Shown here: positions 10,566 through 19,670 of the stretch, piece after piece
How positions within the stretch are numbered: position 1 is the stretch's first letter
Layout of the letters: each line of letters opens with the position of its first letter
Source of the DNA: Hydnum rufescens UP504
Lineage: Eukaryota > Basidiomycota > Agaricomycetes > Cantharellales > Hydnaceae
Length of the DNA: 45,195 nt
Direction: 5' to 3'
Assembly: GCA_014904985.1 (NCBI GenBank)
Contig: MU129242.1
Location: forward strand, 1-45,195
The notes under the pieces: generated by a model
Seen by the model: only the letters and a program-made list of their open reading frames with translations
Told to the model about the DNA's origin: nothing
The model's database searches: none
Program-made: the position numbers and the translations under genes

Positions 10566-11928
10566 AGGAACCACATAGCCAACCAGGCTAGGCACTTCTT
10601 TATTCTGGAGCAAATGCTTTGGTGATGTAATGGTGACAAGCCGCCTCTTCAAGTCGTATTGAGCAAAGAGATCCATTCCAGGATTTGTTGAGATGCGCAC
10701 GATGAATCTGGACATCGAGGACGAGACCCGACCTTTCATAAAGTCTGAGACTTGTACTGGTGGCCTAACATGTACAACTTTGTCACTCAGTACTGCCTGA
10801 CCTGCCATGAATGTCAAATGCGATCGACTTACAGAAATACGATTCCTATTCAACCGCAGTATACTCGCACGTTACTCAGGTGATTCGATATGGACTCGGT
10901 CCATATGCCTAAAGGGAAACACGGGTTTAGATATGTTGTTGATCTAGTTGACAATCTTACCAGGTTTCTCGAGGCTACGAAGCTTAAAGCTTTATCGTCA
11001 GACAAGATCGCTGACTTTTTATTCGACATCATGTGTCGATACGGCTGCATTTTCCAGCTTACAATCGATAATGGATCTGAGTTCAAAGGAGCCATTGAGG
11101 GCCTCATGCAGAAATATAAGGTACCTGTTGTTAAAATATCACCTTATAATCCTCAAGCAAATGGAAAATCCAAACATGGGCACGCTGTATGGATTAACGC
11201 ACTATGGAAGATATCGTTGATCCAAATCTACGATTGGCCCGACTATTTAGGCCATGCTATCTGGGCTGATCAGGTGACGGTCAAACGAAACACGGGATAT
11301 ACTCCCTATTATTTGCTGTATGGCCAGCACCCGCTTATGCCCCATGACGTTAAAGACTGCACTTTCCACTCTTTGGATTGGCCATCTGTAAAAAGTACCA
11401 AAGACCTTCTTGCATTAAGGATTTTGCAGATCAGCAAACAAGATGATCTACTAGACAAGGCCATGTTAGCAAACAAAAACTCACAAAGGAAAGCAGCTGC
11501 TGCCTTCAATCGGAAACACACAGTGTGAATGAGATCCGGGGAATATCGCCCAGGAGAATGGGTTATTGTTTATAACGAGGCCCTAGATACTCAGCATGGT
11601 CAAAAAGGAATGGCTAAATGGTACAGACCATTTATAATCATTCAACGAAGGCCGTCTGGCACGTATATCGTACAACAACCCGATGGTGTCGTCTTGCACA
11701 AGCCAATAGCCTGGAAAAGATTAAAGCTTTACCATTTTCGAGAGAACACAGAACCTATCATTACGAAACCCATATGGAATTATTACAAGGAAGATCGTGT
11801 GATATCCTCAGTAGCCAGACCAGGTGACCGACGCAGGCTTAGGCCTTGGGAGATAATGGATCCAGATGAACAAATCGAGTTCTGGAAGTCGAAATATGAG
11901 GCGGCCAAACGTCGCGCCTTAGGTTATG
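10566..11928 (+). pseudogene. Family 1 integrase
   Basis: A His-Cys zinc finger is present (DAHDESGH, then YCLTCHEC). The core has MDSVHMPKG with the first Asp and IDNGSEFKG with the second. The catalytic Glu should lie in an NG-x-x-E-R-x-H motif, but the codon at 11172 is AAA (Lys), giving NGKSKHGH. The C-terminal part has the GPY/F-like module WYRPFIIIQRRPSGTY and LHKPIAWKRLKLYH. TGA codons at 10623, 10689, 10746, 10881 and 11526 interrupt the frame. No chromodomain is evident. Confidence 0.85.
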
Positions 11929-13397
11929 AACCTATAAAGGAAGAAGATGACGATCTAGACCTGTTTATCGAAGAAGAACGCGAGTTATGGGATTACAGCC
12001 GCGGAAAGCTAAACGAGGAAAACGATCAGACCCGATTCCCAAATGGGATTAACTTTGTACCTGAGCTGTTTAACTGGTTGCCTTGGGGCACAACATCAAA
12101 GCATCTTTGTGCAAATCTTCGGTTAGGAACTCCATTGATGCATACAGAGGTATTGAGTTCTGTGAAATCGGAGCATTCCTATATCGAAGAACAAGAAGAA
12201 GTGCACTGACTATTCGGGAATAATGGGTTAACTGAGATCATAATGACGATTAGTGACTTAACAAACCCCAAATTCCTTACCTTCGACTGCAATATGGCAG
12301 AACGCATTCTGCCCCGCTGTTTCAACTCGTACAGACCTAGTGAGAAGAAAGGGTCTTCACATCATCTTTCAGAACGTACATTGGAGAAAGGCTCTGGGTT
12401 CGAAAACTGGCGTTCCCGTCTGCCTCTGAGTAGGGGTGTGGAAAAGCGTTCAAGTAGGAACACAGATAGACATTCGTCTAGCAAGAAGCCAGTTTCGAGA
12501 TCCAATACGCCTGAACCCGTTGGAAGGCCAGAGTCTTCTGTTCCGACTGTGGATCGTACCAAGCTTCTTGAAGCCTTGAAAGACTTGAGCAAAACCAGCA
12601 ATATTAACCTCGGGTTGCCAAGTCTTCCTGAAGAAAGGCCTGAGAAGAGACCAGAAATAAGACCCGAGGCATCGACTGAGGACAGAACTACCTCAGTTCA
12701 AATTGTTAAACGTGACCCATTTATTAGCGTATCTGACCAAGTCTTGGAAAACATCGGAATTGTAGGATCTCGATTGGCATTCTATGAGAAGGAATGTCAT
12801 GATCTCCAGGAAACATCCAAAGACGCATTGGAGATCCTGAATCGAGAACTTCTGCATGTGCATGAGGCAGCGGATGTTCTTACCAAACAAACGGAAGACC
12901 TAATCAAAGACTTCAAAAGAACAACATCCACGTTGTACAAACGATTTGACTCTATTAGCATTCAGCAAATGCACGCAGTCAAGACGACTCACGCATTAAA
13001 AGACATCCTATTAAGGATTCATACTGATTCCTTTTCAATGGAAGATTATTACCTCGCGATCAACGAGTTATTTTGCGGGGCACTCACTTTGATGTCCGTT
13101 AAAGTCGACAATGAGGACCCAAGGTTCCTGGCTTTGAAGGCTGAGATCCAGAGTGTTTTTCACCAATGGAACTCGATAATTCCAACCACGCCGAGTCATG
13201 CCAATTGGATGGCCGAAATAGCGAACATCATTGGCCAGAAGAAGAAAGAACTGTGGAAGGAGCCAGATTTGGCGAACAGACCTATGCCACTTGTGTTTAA
13301 ACAACCAGAGGTCTTAGTCGAAGAACCGTCTTCCCAGTTGAACGAACAAGAACGAAGCGAACCTGTTGTCATCAGCAATGCCCTGTCAGAGCTTTAA
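11929..13397 (+). pseudogene. Family 1 Pol C-terminal extension, coiled-coil rich, env position
   Basis: The integrase frame continues for about 490 codons to a genuine TAA at 13395, broken only by TGA at 12207 (CGA in the second copy, 26050). An acidic linker comes first, then a Ser/Arg/Pro-rich part with the short repeat RPEKRPEIRPEA. The remainder is a long helical region of heptad-like Leu/Ile spacing (YEKECHDLQETSKDALEIL) and a conserved end with SVFHQWNSIIPTTPSHANW. There is no signal peptide or membrane segment, so it is not an envelope protein. It is retained in copy 2. Its position parallels gene 1 of Family 2. Function unknown. Confidence 0.75.
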
Positions 13398-13478
13398 TCA
13401 CATGACGGCGTATTGTACAATGAAAATATATTTTTGGATGCCTGTCATGAGGGACCACGACTTAGCTGAGGCCTAATA

Positions 13479-13883
13479 TGTTGGAGGGATAAATCCCTAC
13501 ACCATAGAATCCTCATCCTCGGCCCATTTTCCCTACGAACGAATCAATTATATGTCACCGTGCTCATTTAATTTTATCACCATTCATTTATTCAAGAAAT
13601 CAATTGGATTCCTACCCCTTTCCAACCCATAATATCGCCTCATTCCTTTACCATGTCCACCAGTCAATTTATTGACTATCTGTCGGACTTCAACAGTCCT
13701 CATCAAAAAGGGGCAGTTTATGCCCTACTTCAAGTCCATTTTCTTTGGACAAGGCAATTCAACTTGCCATCTTTCTTCAAGACTGGGTGACTTGCCTGCT
13801 CTTCCAAGTCATCCTACTGCCTTAAGGGCGACAGATTGTGATTATGTAACGACACGGACCAGGCCTAGTTCCAATTCTGGACT
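13479..13883 (+). repeat. Family 1 LTR, first 405 bases only
   Basis: It begins TGTTGGAGGGATAAATCCC after the internal region and follows the 5' LTR closely until ACTT at 13883. From 13884 the sequence is unrelated. The 81 bases between the Pol stop and this LTR contain no strong polypurine tract; the nearest is GAGGGA about 25 bases upstream. It is the middle LTR of the array and the left breakpoint of the later replacement. Confidence 0.85.
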
Positions 13884-14088
13884 TGCGGTATAGAAGAAGG
13901 GTTGGGAGCTCTGATGACTGTCAAATCAAAATCTGGTTCAGCCAGTGTGTGGATGGGAGACTGTATTTCTGTTGTTATTCGTTGGGCTGGTTCGCTTCAA
14001 TGGTTGATCACACTCTGCAAGATGTGTATGGTGTTCAGTGGAGAATAGGAAGGGATATGGACTAGCTGTAGTCAATGATATATCATTT

Positions 14089-14206
14089 GGGATGCTTATA
14101 GAAAGGCTTGTACATCTGTGATGCTTGTAGAAAGGCTTATACGTAGTTTGGGATGCTTGTGGAAAGGCTTATACATCTGGGATGCTTGTAGAAAGGCTTA
14201 TATGTC
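14089..14206. repeat. Four tandem 30-bp repeats
   Basis: Units of the form GGATGCTTGTAGAAAGGCTT plus about ten variable bases start at about 14089, 14119, 14150 and 14179. They lie in the leader-like part of the copia-type remnant. No coding or structural role is apparent. Confidence 0.85.
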
Positions 14207-14605
14207 ATTCGTGTTGTGTTGGTCTGTTTACTGATATTTGTGTATTCTTGTTTACGTTCTCCTGGTCAAAATGCGGATATCTGTAGGTTATAGACTGGTC
14301 AGTGCTTGGTTAGTCTTGTTAGTATGTTTCTTTCTTCTTTCTTCAAAACCAGATACGTATTTCGTTATGCTTACTTTTCCTTGGATGTCCAGCAACTCTA
14401 ACCTTAGGTCCTGCAACTATCCTTGGCTTTAGTGATTCGCATAGAGGGCTACCAGTGGCTTTGTCTCAACAACCTTGAAGATGACTTAGCTCCAGATGGC
14501 TTATAGATAGACTGTTCTTTAGAGGCAAGCAGAAAAGTTGACAGTGGTTGACAGTAATGATTTCCACAGGAGATTATTGTGTGTGGGGTACAGGAAATCT
14601 ACCAG

Positions 14606-14613
14606 CTTTTATA
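14606..14613 (-). promoter_or_regulatory. TATA box TATAAAAG on the minus strand
   Basis: A consensus TATA box lies 47-130 bases downstream (minus-strand sense) of three TGACTCA sites. A similar TATAAAAG sits at 43579-43586 in the copia leader near the right edge. Confidence 0.5.
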
Positions 14614-14659
14614 CCTTTCTGAAGGTGGCTGTGTTTAAGAAATATGACTCCCCCATGGG

Positions 14660-14736
14660 TGAGTCATATGTGAGTCATATGTGAGAACAAAAGAAAAATA
14701 ACAAGATGATGTAATAATGCGGTCATAGCTGAGTCA
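14660..14736. promoter_or_regulatory. Three TGAGTCA sites (Gcn4/AP-1-type bZIP motif)
   Basis: Exact TGAGTCA occurs at 14660-14666, 14671-14677 and 14730-14736. Related GATGTCA sequences follow at about 14770, 14782 and 14825. The cluster sits just upstream of the minus-strand TATA box. Fungal Gcn4-family factors bind this motif; use by this LTR is inference. Confidence 0.45.
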
Positions 14737-14833
14737 TTCATAAAGAGAACAAAAGAAATCATGAGGAGTGATGTCATAGTGATGTCATTCATAAAGAGAA
14801 CAAAAGGAATCATGAGGGGGAGGTGATGTCACC
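14734..14833. repeat. Two tandem 51-bp repeats
   Basis: Units begin TCATTCATAAAGAGAACAAA at 14734 and 14785 and each ends with a GATGTCA-type sequence. They lie in the promoter-like part of the copia-type remnant, so they would duplicate upstream control sites. Confidence 0.8.
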
Positions 14834-15020
14834 AATTTGCTGAGCATGTGGAATGCTTGGAGCATGTGGTCACTGACCATGTGGAGCATTCTGGAGGCGA
14901 AATGAAAGGATATCTCCGGGTTTTGGAGATTAATTTGAGCATAGTCCAGTGGTTAAGGTGTTTTGTTGTTGGTTGATAATGGGGACAAGTGCATGGGATG
15001 GGATTTGATGCAGAAACAGC

Positions 15021-15566
15021 AGTTTGCATCCGTAATAGACGTTCTTGGTATCATTAGATGTGGATTTTTCACAGCTTTCTGGGCGCGGTGGTTCCGAGAA
15101 GATCCGGTGTAAACTGACAGAGAAATTCGTTTTTTACTGATGGGTGTTGATTCTGATAGTAATATCGCTCTGTAGAGTTCAGTTTTGATCTGTTCCTCGC
15201 GTGCTCAGTACTGTCGGATGCGGATTTTTTATATCTTTCTAGGCGCGGTTGTTTCGAAAGGATTGAATGTGAACTGACAGAGAAATTGGTTTTTTACTGG
15301 AAATTCCGGATTTTGGTAGTAAAATTGGCCTGGAGAGTGCAGTTTTGGTCCGTTCGACTTGTGTTTGGTACCGTTCAAAAGTGTGAATCGTAGCTTTCTA
15401 AGCGTTATATGGGCGTACCTCTCCAATCAAAACTGATGGAGTTATAGAACGAATTTGATTTCCGCACGTAGCCGTAATTAATTTCGTAATTGGTCATGTG
15501 ATCCTCCAATGGCTGGAAGTGGTGTGATTTCGCATTTTCTGATACTGGATGTTTTTATCTTCCACA
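15021..15566 (-). repeat. Family 2 LTR-like block, copy B side
   Basis: On the minus strand it starts TGTGGAAGATAAAAACATCC, directly after the end of gene 2, and ends near GGATGCAAACTG. A closely similar block lies at 21748-21197. Inside are three tandem modules starting at plus positions near 15125, 15284 and 15442, spaced 157-159 bp. They have the TTTCTCTGTCAGTT and TCGAAACAACCGCGCC sequences also seen in Family 1 LTRs. A location after the last gene and the TG start fit a 3' LTR; no clear CA end or target duplication was found. Confidence 0.55.
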
Positions 15567-15589
15567 GATGGTGAACACTTTTAATTGCA

Positions 15590-17375
15590 GCCCCTTGCAA
15601 TGTTGTTTGCCTTTTTCCACAGTTATACGATTGAGATCTGATCGTGCCTCCTTGTGTAGAACCACCATGTCCATCCTTCGAACCAAAGCAGATTTCCTGC
15701 GAGTTTATGCTTTGAATTTGGTGATAGAAGTCGCTTATTGTTGGGTAGGGGTCTTTAATATCCGCGTTTTTAATAGTTTTTCCTTTGTATTGTCCTAGGA
15801 TTTTTAAGTGAATACCCACTTTGAATGATATCGTTAGGGTGGAGGTCAAGAGCATCTGTGGAGAAGGTTCGACGAGGTACAGTGGTGTTTTCTGGAATGC
15901 AGGAGGAGAAGGACAAATTCAATTTCGAGATCATGGCATATCGTGGGTCGATTGTTATGTGGTTCTCCGAACTCGTACGTTGTCCAGTCACTCTTTTTGT
16001 CTTTATAACACCATTGAATGCGACTTGGGGATTTGGATAATAGTGGATAATCATGTGGGGTTTGAGATGAGTGAATGGTTCGGGGTATGGGTAATCGAAT
16101 TGCCAATATACAATCATGTGAAGTTCCAATGGCATGGTGAACACTTTTTGATTCGTGCCTTGAGGATAGTCATTTGATTTGCTTTTATGTCACTTTTGCA
16201 TCCGTAGACCAATTGATCATGTGTCCATTTTAATTTCACTTAGGCTTTCCATGGATTCGGATTCCTTCATTGATTGGCAGGGTCGCTTCATGTTTCGCTG
16301 TCATCTTCTCATACGTCAATGTCATCAGGGTGCAGGCAGAGGTGGTGTTTTATTTTTGTAAAGGATCAAACGACGATGGGGGTTGCGTGGGTGAAGTATG
16401 GGTATGGGCACTCGTCGTCCATTTCGCCAAATACTACGAGGATGAGGTGGATTCGAATGAGAAGGTGACCATCTGAGCTGAGGTCCTTGGTTCAGGGTTT
16501 GGCTCAAGTAGGCATAATAGAAGTGATCGGTGTCGTTTTCGATATCAGGATAGAATACGCCAAATTCTCCTACACGTAGTGCCAGGTAGTGTGAGTCTGC
16601 GGTTGGTTACTAACACTCCAAGGCCGATTTCAGTTTCTCCCAACGTTTGAAAGTCCTGACATGAAAGAGGAATTTGATCCATCGAATTCGAATTATCGCC
16701 TGAGTTCTCGATATCGCCTGAGTTCCTGAATGTTTAATGAACATCCTTAATGACCGTGGTGTTTACATACTGGTTGAACTCATGGCTTTTTCGAGGTTGT
16801 AGTGGGAGTTTTTAGAATCGCGGATGGAGGTGTTTGGTCCGCGTTTTTCGATGACTTTTGTATCCAGTTATTCGGTTTTGAACATGTGACCAGACCCGCT
16901 GTTTATGTTCTCCTTTTCCATTTATGGTGTTTTTCATTCGCCTGGCATTTTCGTGATAGAGGAAGTTTTTTTATTATTTTTTAGAGGCGATTCGACGATG
17001 ATGATGGTGGTTTATTCAGGAGGGTGATGGGTGAACGTAGGAAGGTGGACCGTGTCTGTGTCGACATTCCCATATACGGCCGTTCTTATCTGCACCTTTA
17101 CATGAAAATCGGAGTCATCGGTGTATTCTCGGGTTACGCAATACGATTCGAGGCGGGCGATCGTATACGTTTGGACTGCAGTTGTCGTGTTGGGGCAAAA
17201 GTAACCCCTTCGTCCAGATGTGGAGATTGAGAATTGGATCGTTCCGGTCCCTGACATGCTGTACAAAGAAAACCATGAATCCTGTCGCATCGTCCGGAAT
17301 GTATACGTCGTCGAGGTTGGATGGGAGTTCCGTGTGAGTCTCAGAAATGCCGTTGGTGAGTATGTTGGTAGGCAT
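15590..17375 (-). pseudogene. Family 2 accessory gene 2, copy B
   Basis: This is the fullest copy of the unrecognised second accessory gene. It starts MPTNILTNG at 17375, with PSNLDDVYIPDD and QHVRDRNDPIL. One extra T near 17215 then shifts the frame before GYFCPNTTTAVQTYT and FHVKVQIRTAVYGN (to 17012). Further blocks contain LRVGEFGVFYPDI (about 16580), MPLELHMIVYWQFDYPYPEP (16138) and ADIKDPYPTISDFYHQI (about 15750). It ends near 15600. Intervening stretches have stops and are either introns or damage. No known domain, signal peptide or membrane segment is apparent. It follows gene 1 on the same strand, separated by an oligo-A tract. Confidence 0.55.
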
Positions 17376-17746
17376 ATTCGATGGTGTCCTACCCCTTTTT
17401 AGGTAAGCATTTATACGAGTCGTGTTGTTTTTGACATACGTTCTTTTTAGAGTCAGTGGATGGGATGGGGAAAGAGGATTTTTGTGTGAGAAGTGCTTTA
17501 TGAATGGATTTGAGACGGTCTAGATTTGAGGGGACCCTTGGATTGTCAGGGCACTCGGTTCGGGTTCGGTTTCGGCGAATTTTTTGATTAATTGACTGTT
17601 GTTTTTGTTTACCGGTTAAGTCGCGAGTCTCCTAATTAGCGTGGTTTTGTTGTTACGGACTTGTGGAATTTTTGTTTTTATACGGACTATGACTTTGTTT
17701 CTTTTGTTTTTCTTTTGACTTGTTGTTTTTCTTTGATTTTGATTGA

Positions 17747-17771
17747 TTTTTTTTTTTTTTTTTTTTTTTTT
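17747..17771. repeat. Oligo-T run between genes 1 and 2, copy B
   Basis: A 25-base T run sits 322 bases past the gene 1 stop and about 370 bases before the gene 2 start. It matches the run at 2031-2052 in copy A. The surrounding 17376-18093 is non-coding; the minus-strand side of the run is Lys/Asn-codon rich by composition only. Confidence 0.8.
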
Positions 17772-18093
17772 GACAAGTCCACATCGCCAGGCGAGGTCAG
17801 TCTTAAGAAAAAATTCAAGTGACACAGAGGCTTTCAGACTTTGAGAGAGATGAGAGTTAGGAGAAATGAACATCATTTTGCCAACAGGCGACATAGTTTT
17901 TACATGGAGAGGAAGGAGAGCAAAGGAGAAGTCTTTCCTTCAGGCGAGAGAGATGGTACATTGGGGCGAGCACATATTTCTTTTTGTTTTTAATGAGAGA
18001 GAGGAAGAGGATAGGAAAGGAAGGGGAGAGGATGGAGGACTGCGTTGGACGAGGTATATGTACTGCGAGGCGAGGACAAGTTGTGGTGACGGC

Positions 18094-19440
18094 CTACCAG
18101 CCGTTCGCGTCGTCGTCCGATTCGTCGGTCGCCGGGTTGGATGGAAGGTCCGTTAGTTCGTACGCAGTCGGGGTGTTCTTGAATTCGGCCCATTCGTCGT
18201 CCTTTAAGTCATACTGAATGTCATGCATGTATTTCTTGTAATATTCGACGGCTCGGTCATCGGTCGAGATGGAAGGGGCGAGATCGTGCGAAGCGCGGAG
18301 GGATTCGGATAGCTTGGCGAGTGCAGGGGCGATACGACGATGGAGGATGAATGCTGTGTACGGGGTGTCTAAACGATGCTGTTGTCGCACGATATCTGCT
18401 GCTTGGATAAATATTTTAGCGAGACGGTCGACTTGGGTAACATGGTGATACGTAGATGGATAGAGCAGCCGATCGCGCCAATTGGTTACACACTGCTCGT
18501 GTTGTAAAAGTTTGAGGTCGCGTTTATCGAGGTCTTTGGCTTTCGCCTTGAGGTCGGCTTCTCGTTGATGTAGGGTTGCCGAAAGAAGAGAGAGGGGTGG
18601 CGTGAGAGAATCCATTTGCAGGTTGTGATTGGCGATGGTGCGACTTAACTGGTCAAGTAGTTCCGCGTTGTCCTTTATATCTTCCTTTCGCTTCTCTTCA
18701 TACTCGCGTTGGACCTCGTCGAGTTTCTGCGCTGCGTTGTACTCGCGATCTATAATCGCTTGTCGATAGGACGGCCATGCGCGGTAAGAGTTGGCGTTTT
18801 TACCAGGTCGCGGTATACTGATTTTACGAAGGCTGCGGGGTGCGCGAGGAGGCTGGGAAGGAGAATAGGACCGATGGGAAGGATGATACGAGGAGCGAGT
18901 GCTTTTCGAGGTGAGAGATCCCGTGGGAGAGTCTGAGGACTCGTGTAATTGCTGCGCAGTAGGGGTTGCTTGGCGACTGACAATGTCCTTTTGAGTCGAT
19001 TCAGGTTCTTTCGAGGGTTGAGCGGGAAGAGGAATGAACGGAGGAAGTATAGCGCGTGGGTAGAGATTAATAGTCTGGGGACGCAATGAAAGACGAGGGT
19101 CGACGGTTCGCTGGGTTTCGAGCGGTGCAAGTGGTTGCGCGTTGGTAGAAGATTCGTTGATATTGTAATTCCTGACAATAGCATGCGAAGAAGAGATCGA
19201 GTCGGGCCAAAAGGTCTGTTTTATTGTTAGCGATGTCTTTTGCGGATGTCCTGCGTTCCATACCTCGTCGGTTACGTTTTGTTCCTTTTTAACTTGAGAC
19301 GAGAGGAAGATGTCGCCGTCCAGGTTAAGTTCTACGAGCGGCGTGGGTGGAGTAGGAGAGGGAGCAGGCGTCTGGATGTATTCGAATGTGTAGCTTTGTA
19401 CAGAGCTCGCGGTCGAGTCGAAATGAGTGGAGTCGGACAT
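18094..19440 (-). CDS. Family 2 accessory gene 1, intact 448-residue coiled-coil protein
   Basis: This is the only long, fully open accessory gene in the window; it runs from ATG 19440 to TAG. Residues 1-200 are Ser/Thr/Pro-rich and probably disordered, with PAPSPTPPTP near 25. A basic hinge follows (about 200-215, LRKISIPRPGKN). Residues about 225-345 are strongly helical and coiled-coil-like (KLDEVQREYEEKRKED; HQREADLKAKAKDLDKRD). A second helical part contains LYPSTYHHVTQVDRLAKIF, and the tail is acidic (TDESDDDANGW). I recognise no family. In copy A the same gene lies directly downstream of integrase, so it is an accessory protein of a Ty3 element, in the env position but without membrane features. 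The sequence is CpG-rich, unlike its decayed relatives. Confidence 0.8.
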   Translation of the reverse strand: MSDSTHFDSTASSVQSYTFEYIQTPAPSPTPPTPLVELNLDGDIFLSSQVKKEQNVTDEVWNAGHPQKTSLTIKQTFWPDSISSSHAIVRNYNINESSTNAQPLAPLETQRTVDPRLSLRPQTINLYPRAILPPFIPLPAQPSKEPESTQKDIVSRQATPTAQQLHESSDSPTGSLTSKSTRSSYHPSHRSYSPSQPPRAPRSLRKISIPRPGKNANSYRAWPSYRQAIIDREYNAAQKLDEVQREYEEKRKEDIKDNAELLDQLSRTIANHNLQMDSLTPPLSLLSATLHQREADLKAKAKDLDKRDLKLLQHEQCVTNWRDRLLYPSTYHHVTQVDRLAKIFIQAADIVRQQHRLDTPYTAFILHRRIAPALAKLSESLRASHDLAPSISTDDRAVEYYKKYMHDIQYDLKDDEWAEFKNTPTAYELTDLPSNPATDESDDDANGW

Positions 19441-19519
19441 GTCGAGATAGGATGGTTTTGATGGGTACGATAGGATGCGAAAAATGGGCTTGGGTATCGT
19501 TGGTTAGCTGTTGTGTCGC

Positions 19520-19526
19520 TTTTATA
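19520..19526 (-). promoter_or_regulatory. TATA box of gene 1, copy B
   Basis: TATAAAA on the minus strand lies about 80 bases before the gene 1 start codon. Copy A keeps TATAAAA about 100 bases before its start (29319-29325). Conservation in two diverged copies suggests gene 1 has its own promoter rather than relying only on read-through from pol. Confidence 0.6.
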
Positions 19527-19670
19527 CTCTGTCGGGCTTACTATACTCGCGTTTTGACGTTATTTAGCCATTCCTTGCCATAGTTTAGATATTAGCTGTG
19601 ATGATTTAGTCGACAGGTTGATGGAGTTGTTGCACGTGGACGATAGATACCGAATGGAATGAGAATGAGG

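Larger units (their letters stand above)
13884..15020 (-). mobile_element. Probable Ty1/copia-type LTR and leader remnant
   Basis: No gene is seen here. Read on the minus strand it has a promoter-like layout: TGACTCA sites, then TATAAAAG at 14613-14606, then a long untranslated leader. Near its end it carries CAGAGCTCCCAACCC (around 13910), which resembles TGAGCTCTAAACTC just before the copia gag at the right edge. The two regions also share TATAAAAGC followed by TGTA and CCC...AATAAT. The element is cut at 13884 by the Family 1 LTR junction. The copia assignment rests on these resemblances only. Confidence 0.4.

Noticed and set aside
4914..13397. Recoding of TGA as an amino acid
   Set aside because: Copy 2 has CGA or CAA at many of the same codons and copy 1 has CGA where copy 2 has TGA. 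The pattern is two-way mutation, and frameshifts and a lost catalytic residue also show decay.
11929..13397. Envelope protein in the env position
   Set aside because: There is no signal peptide, membrane helix or cysteine pattern, and the region is in frame with integrase as a coiled-coil extension.
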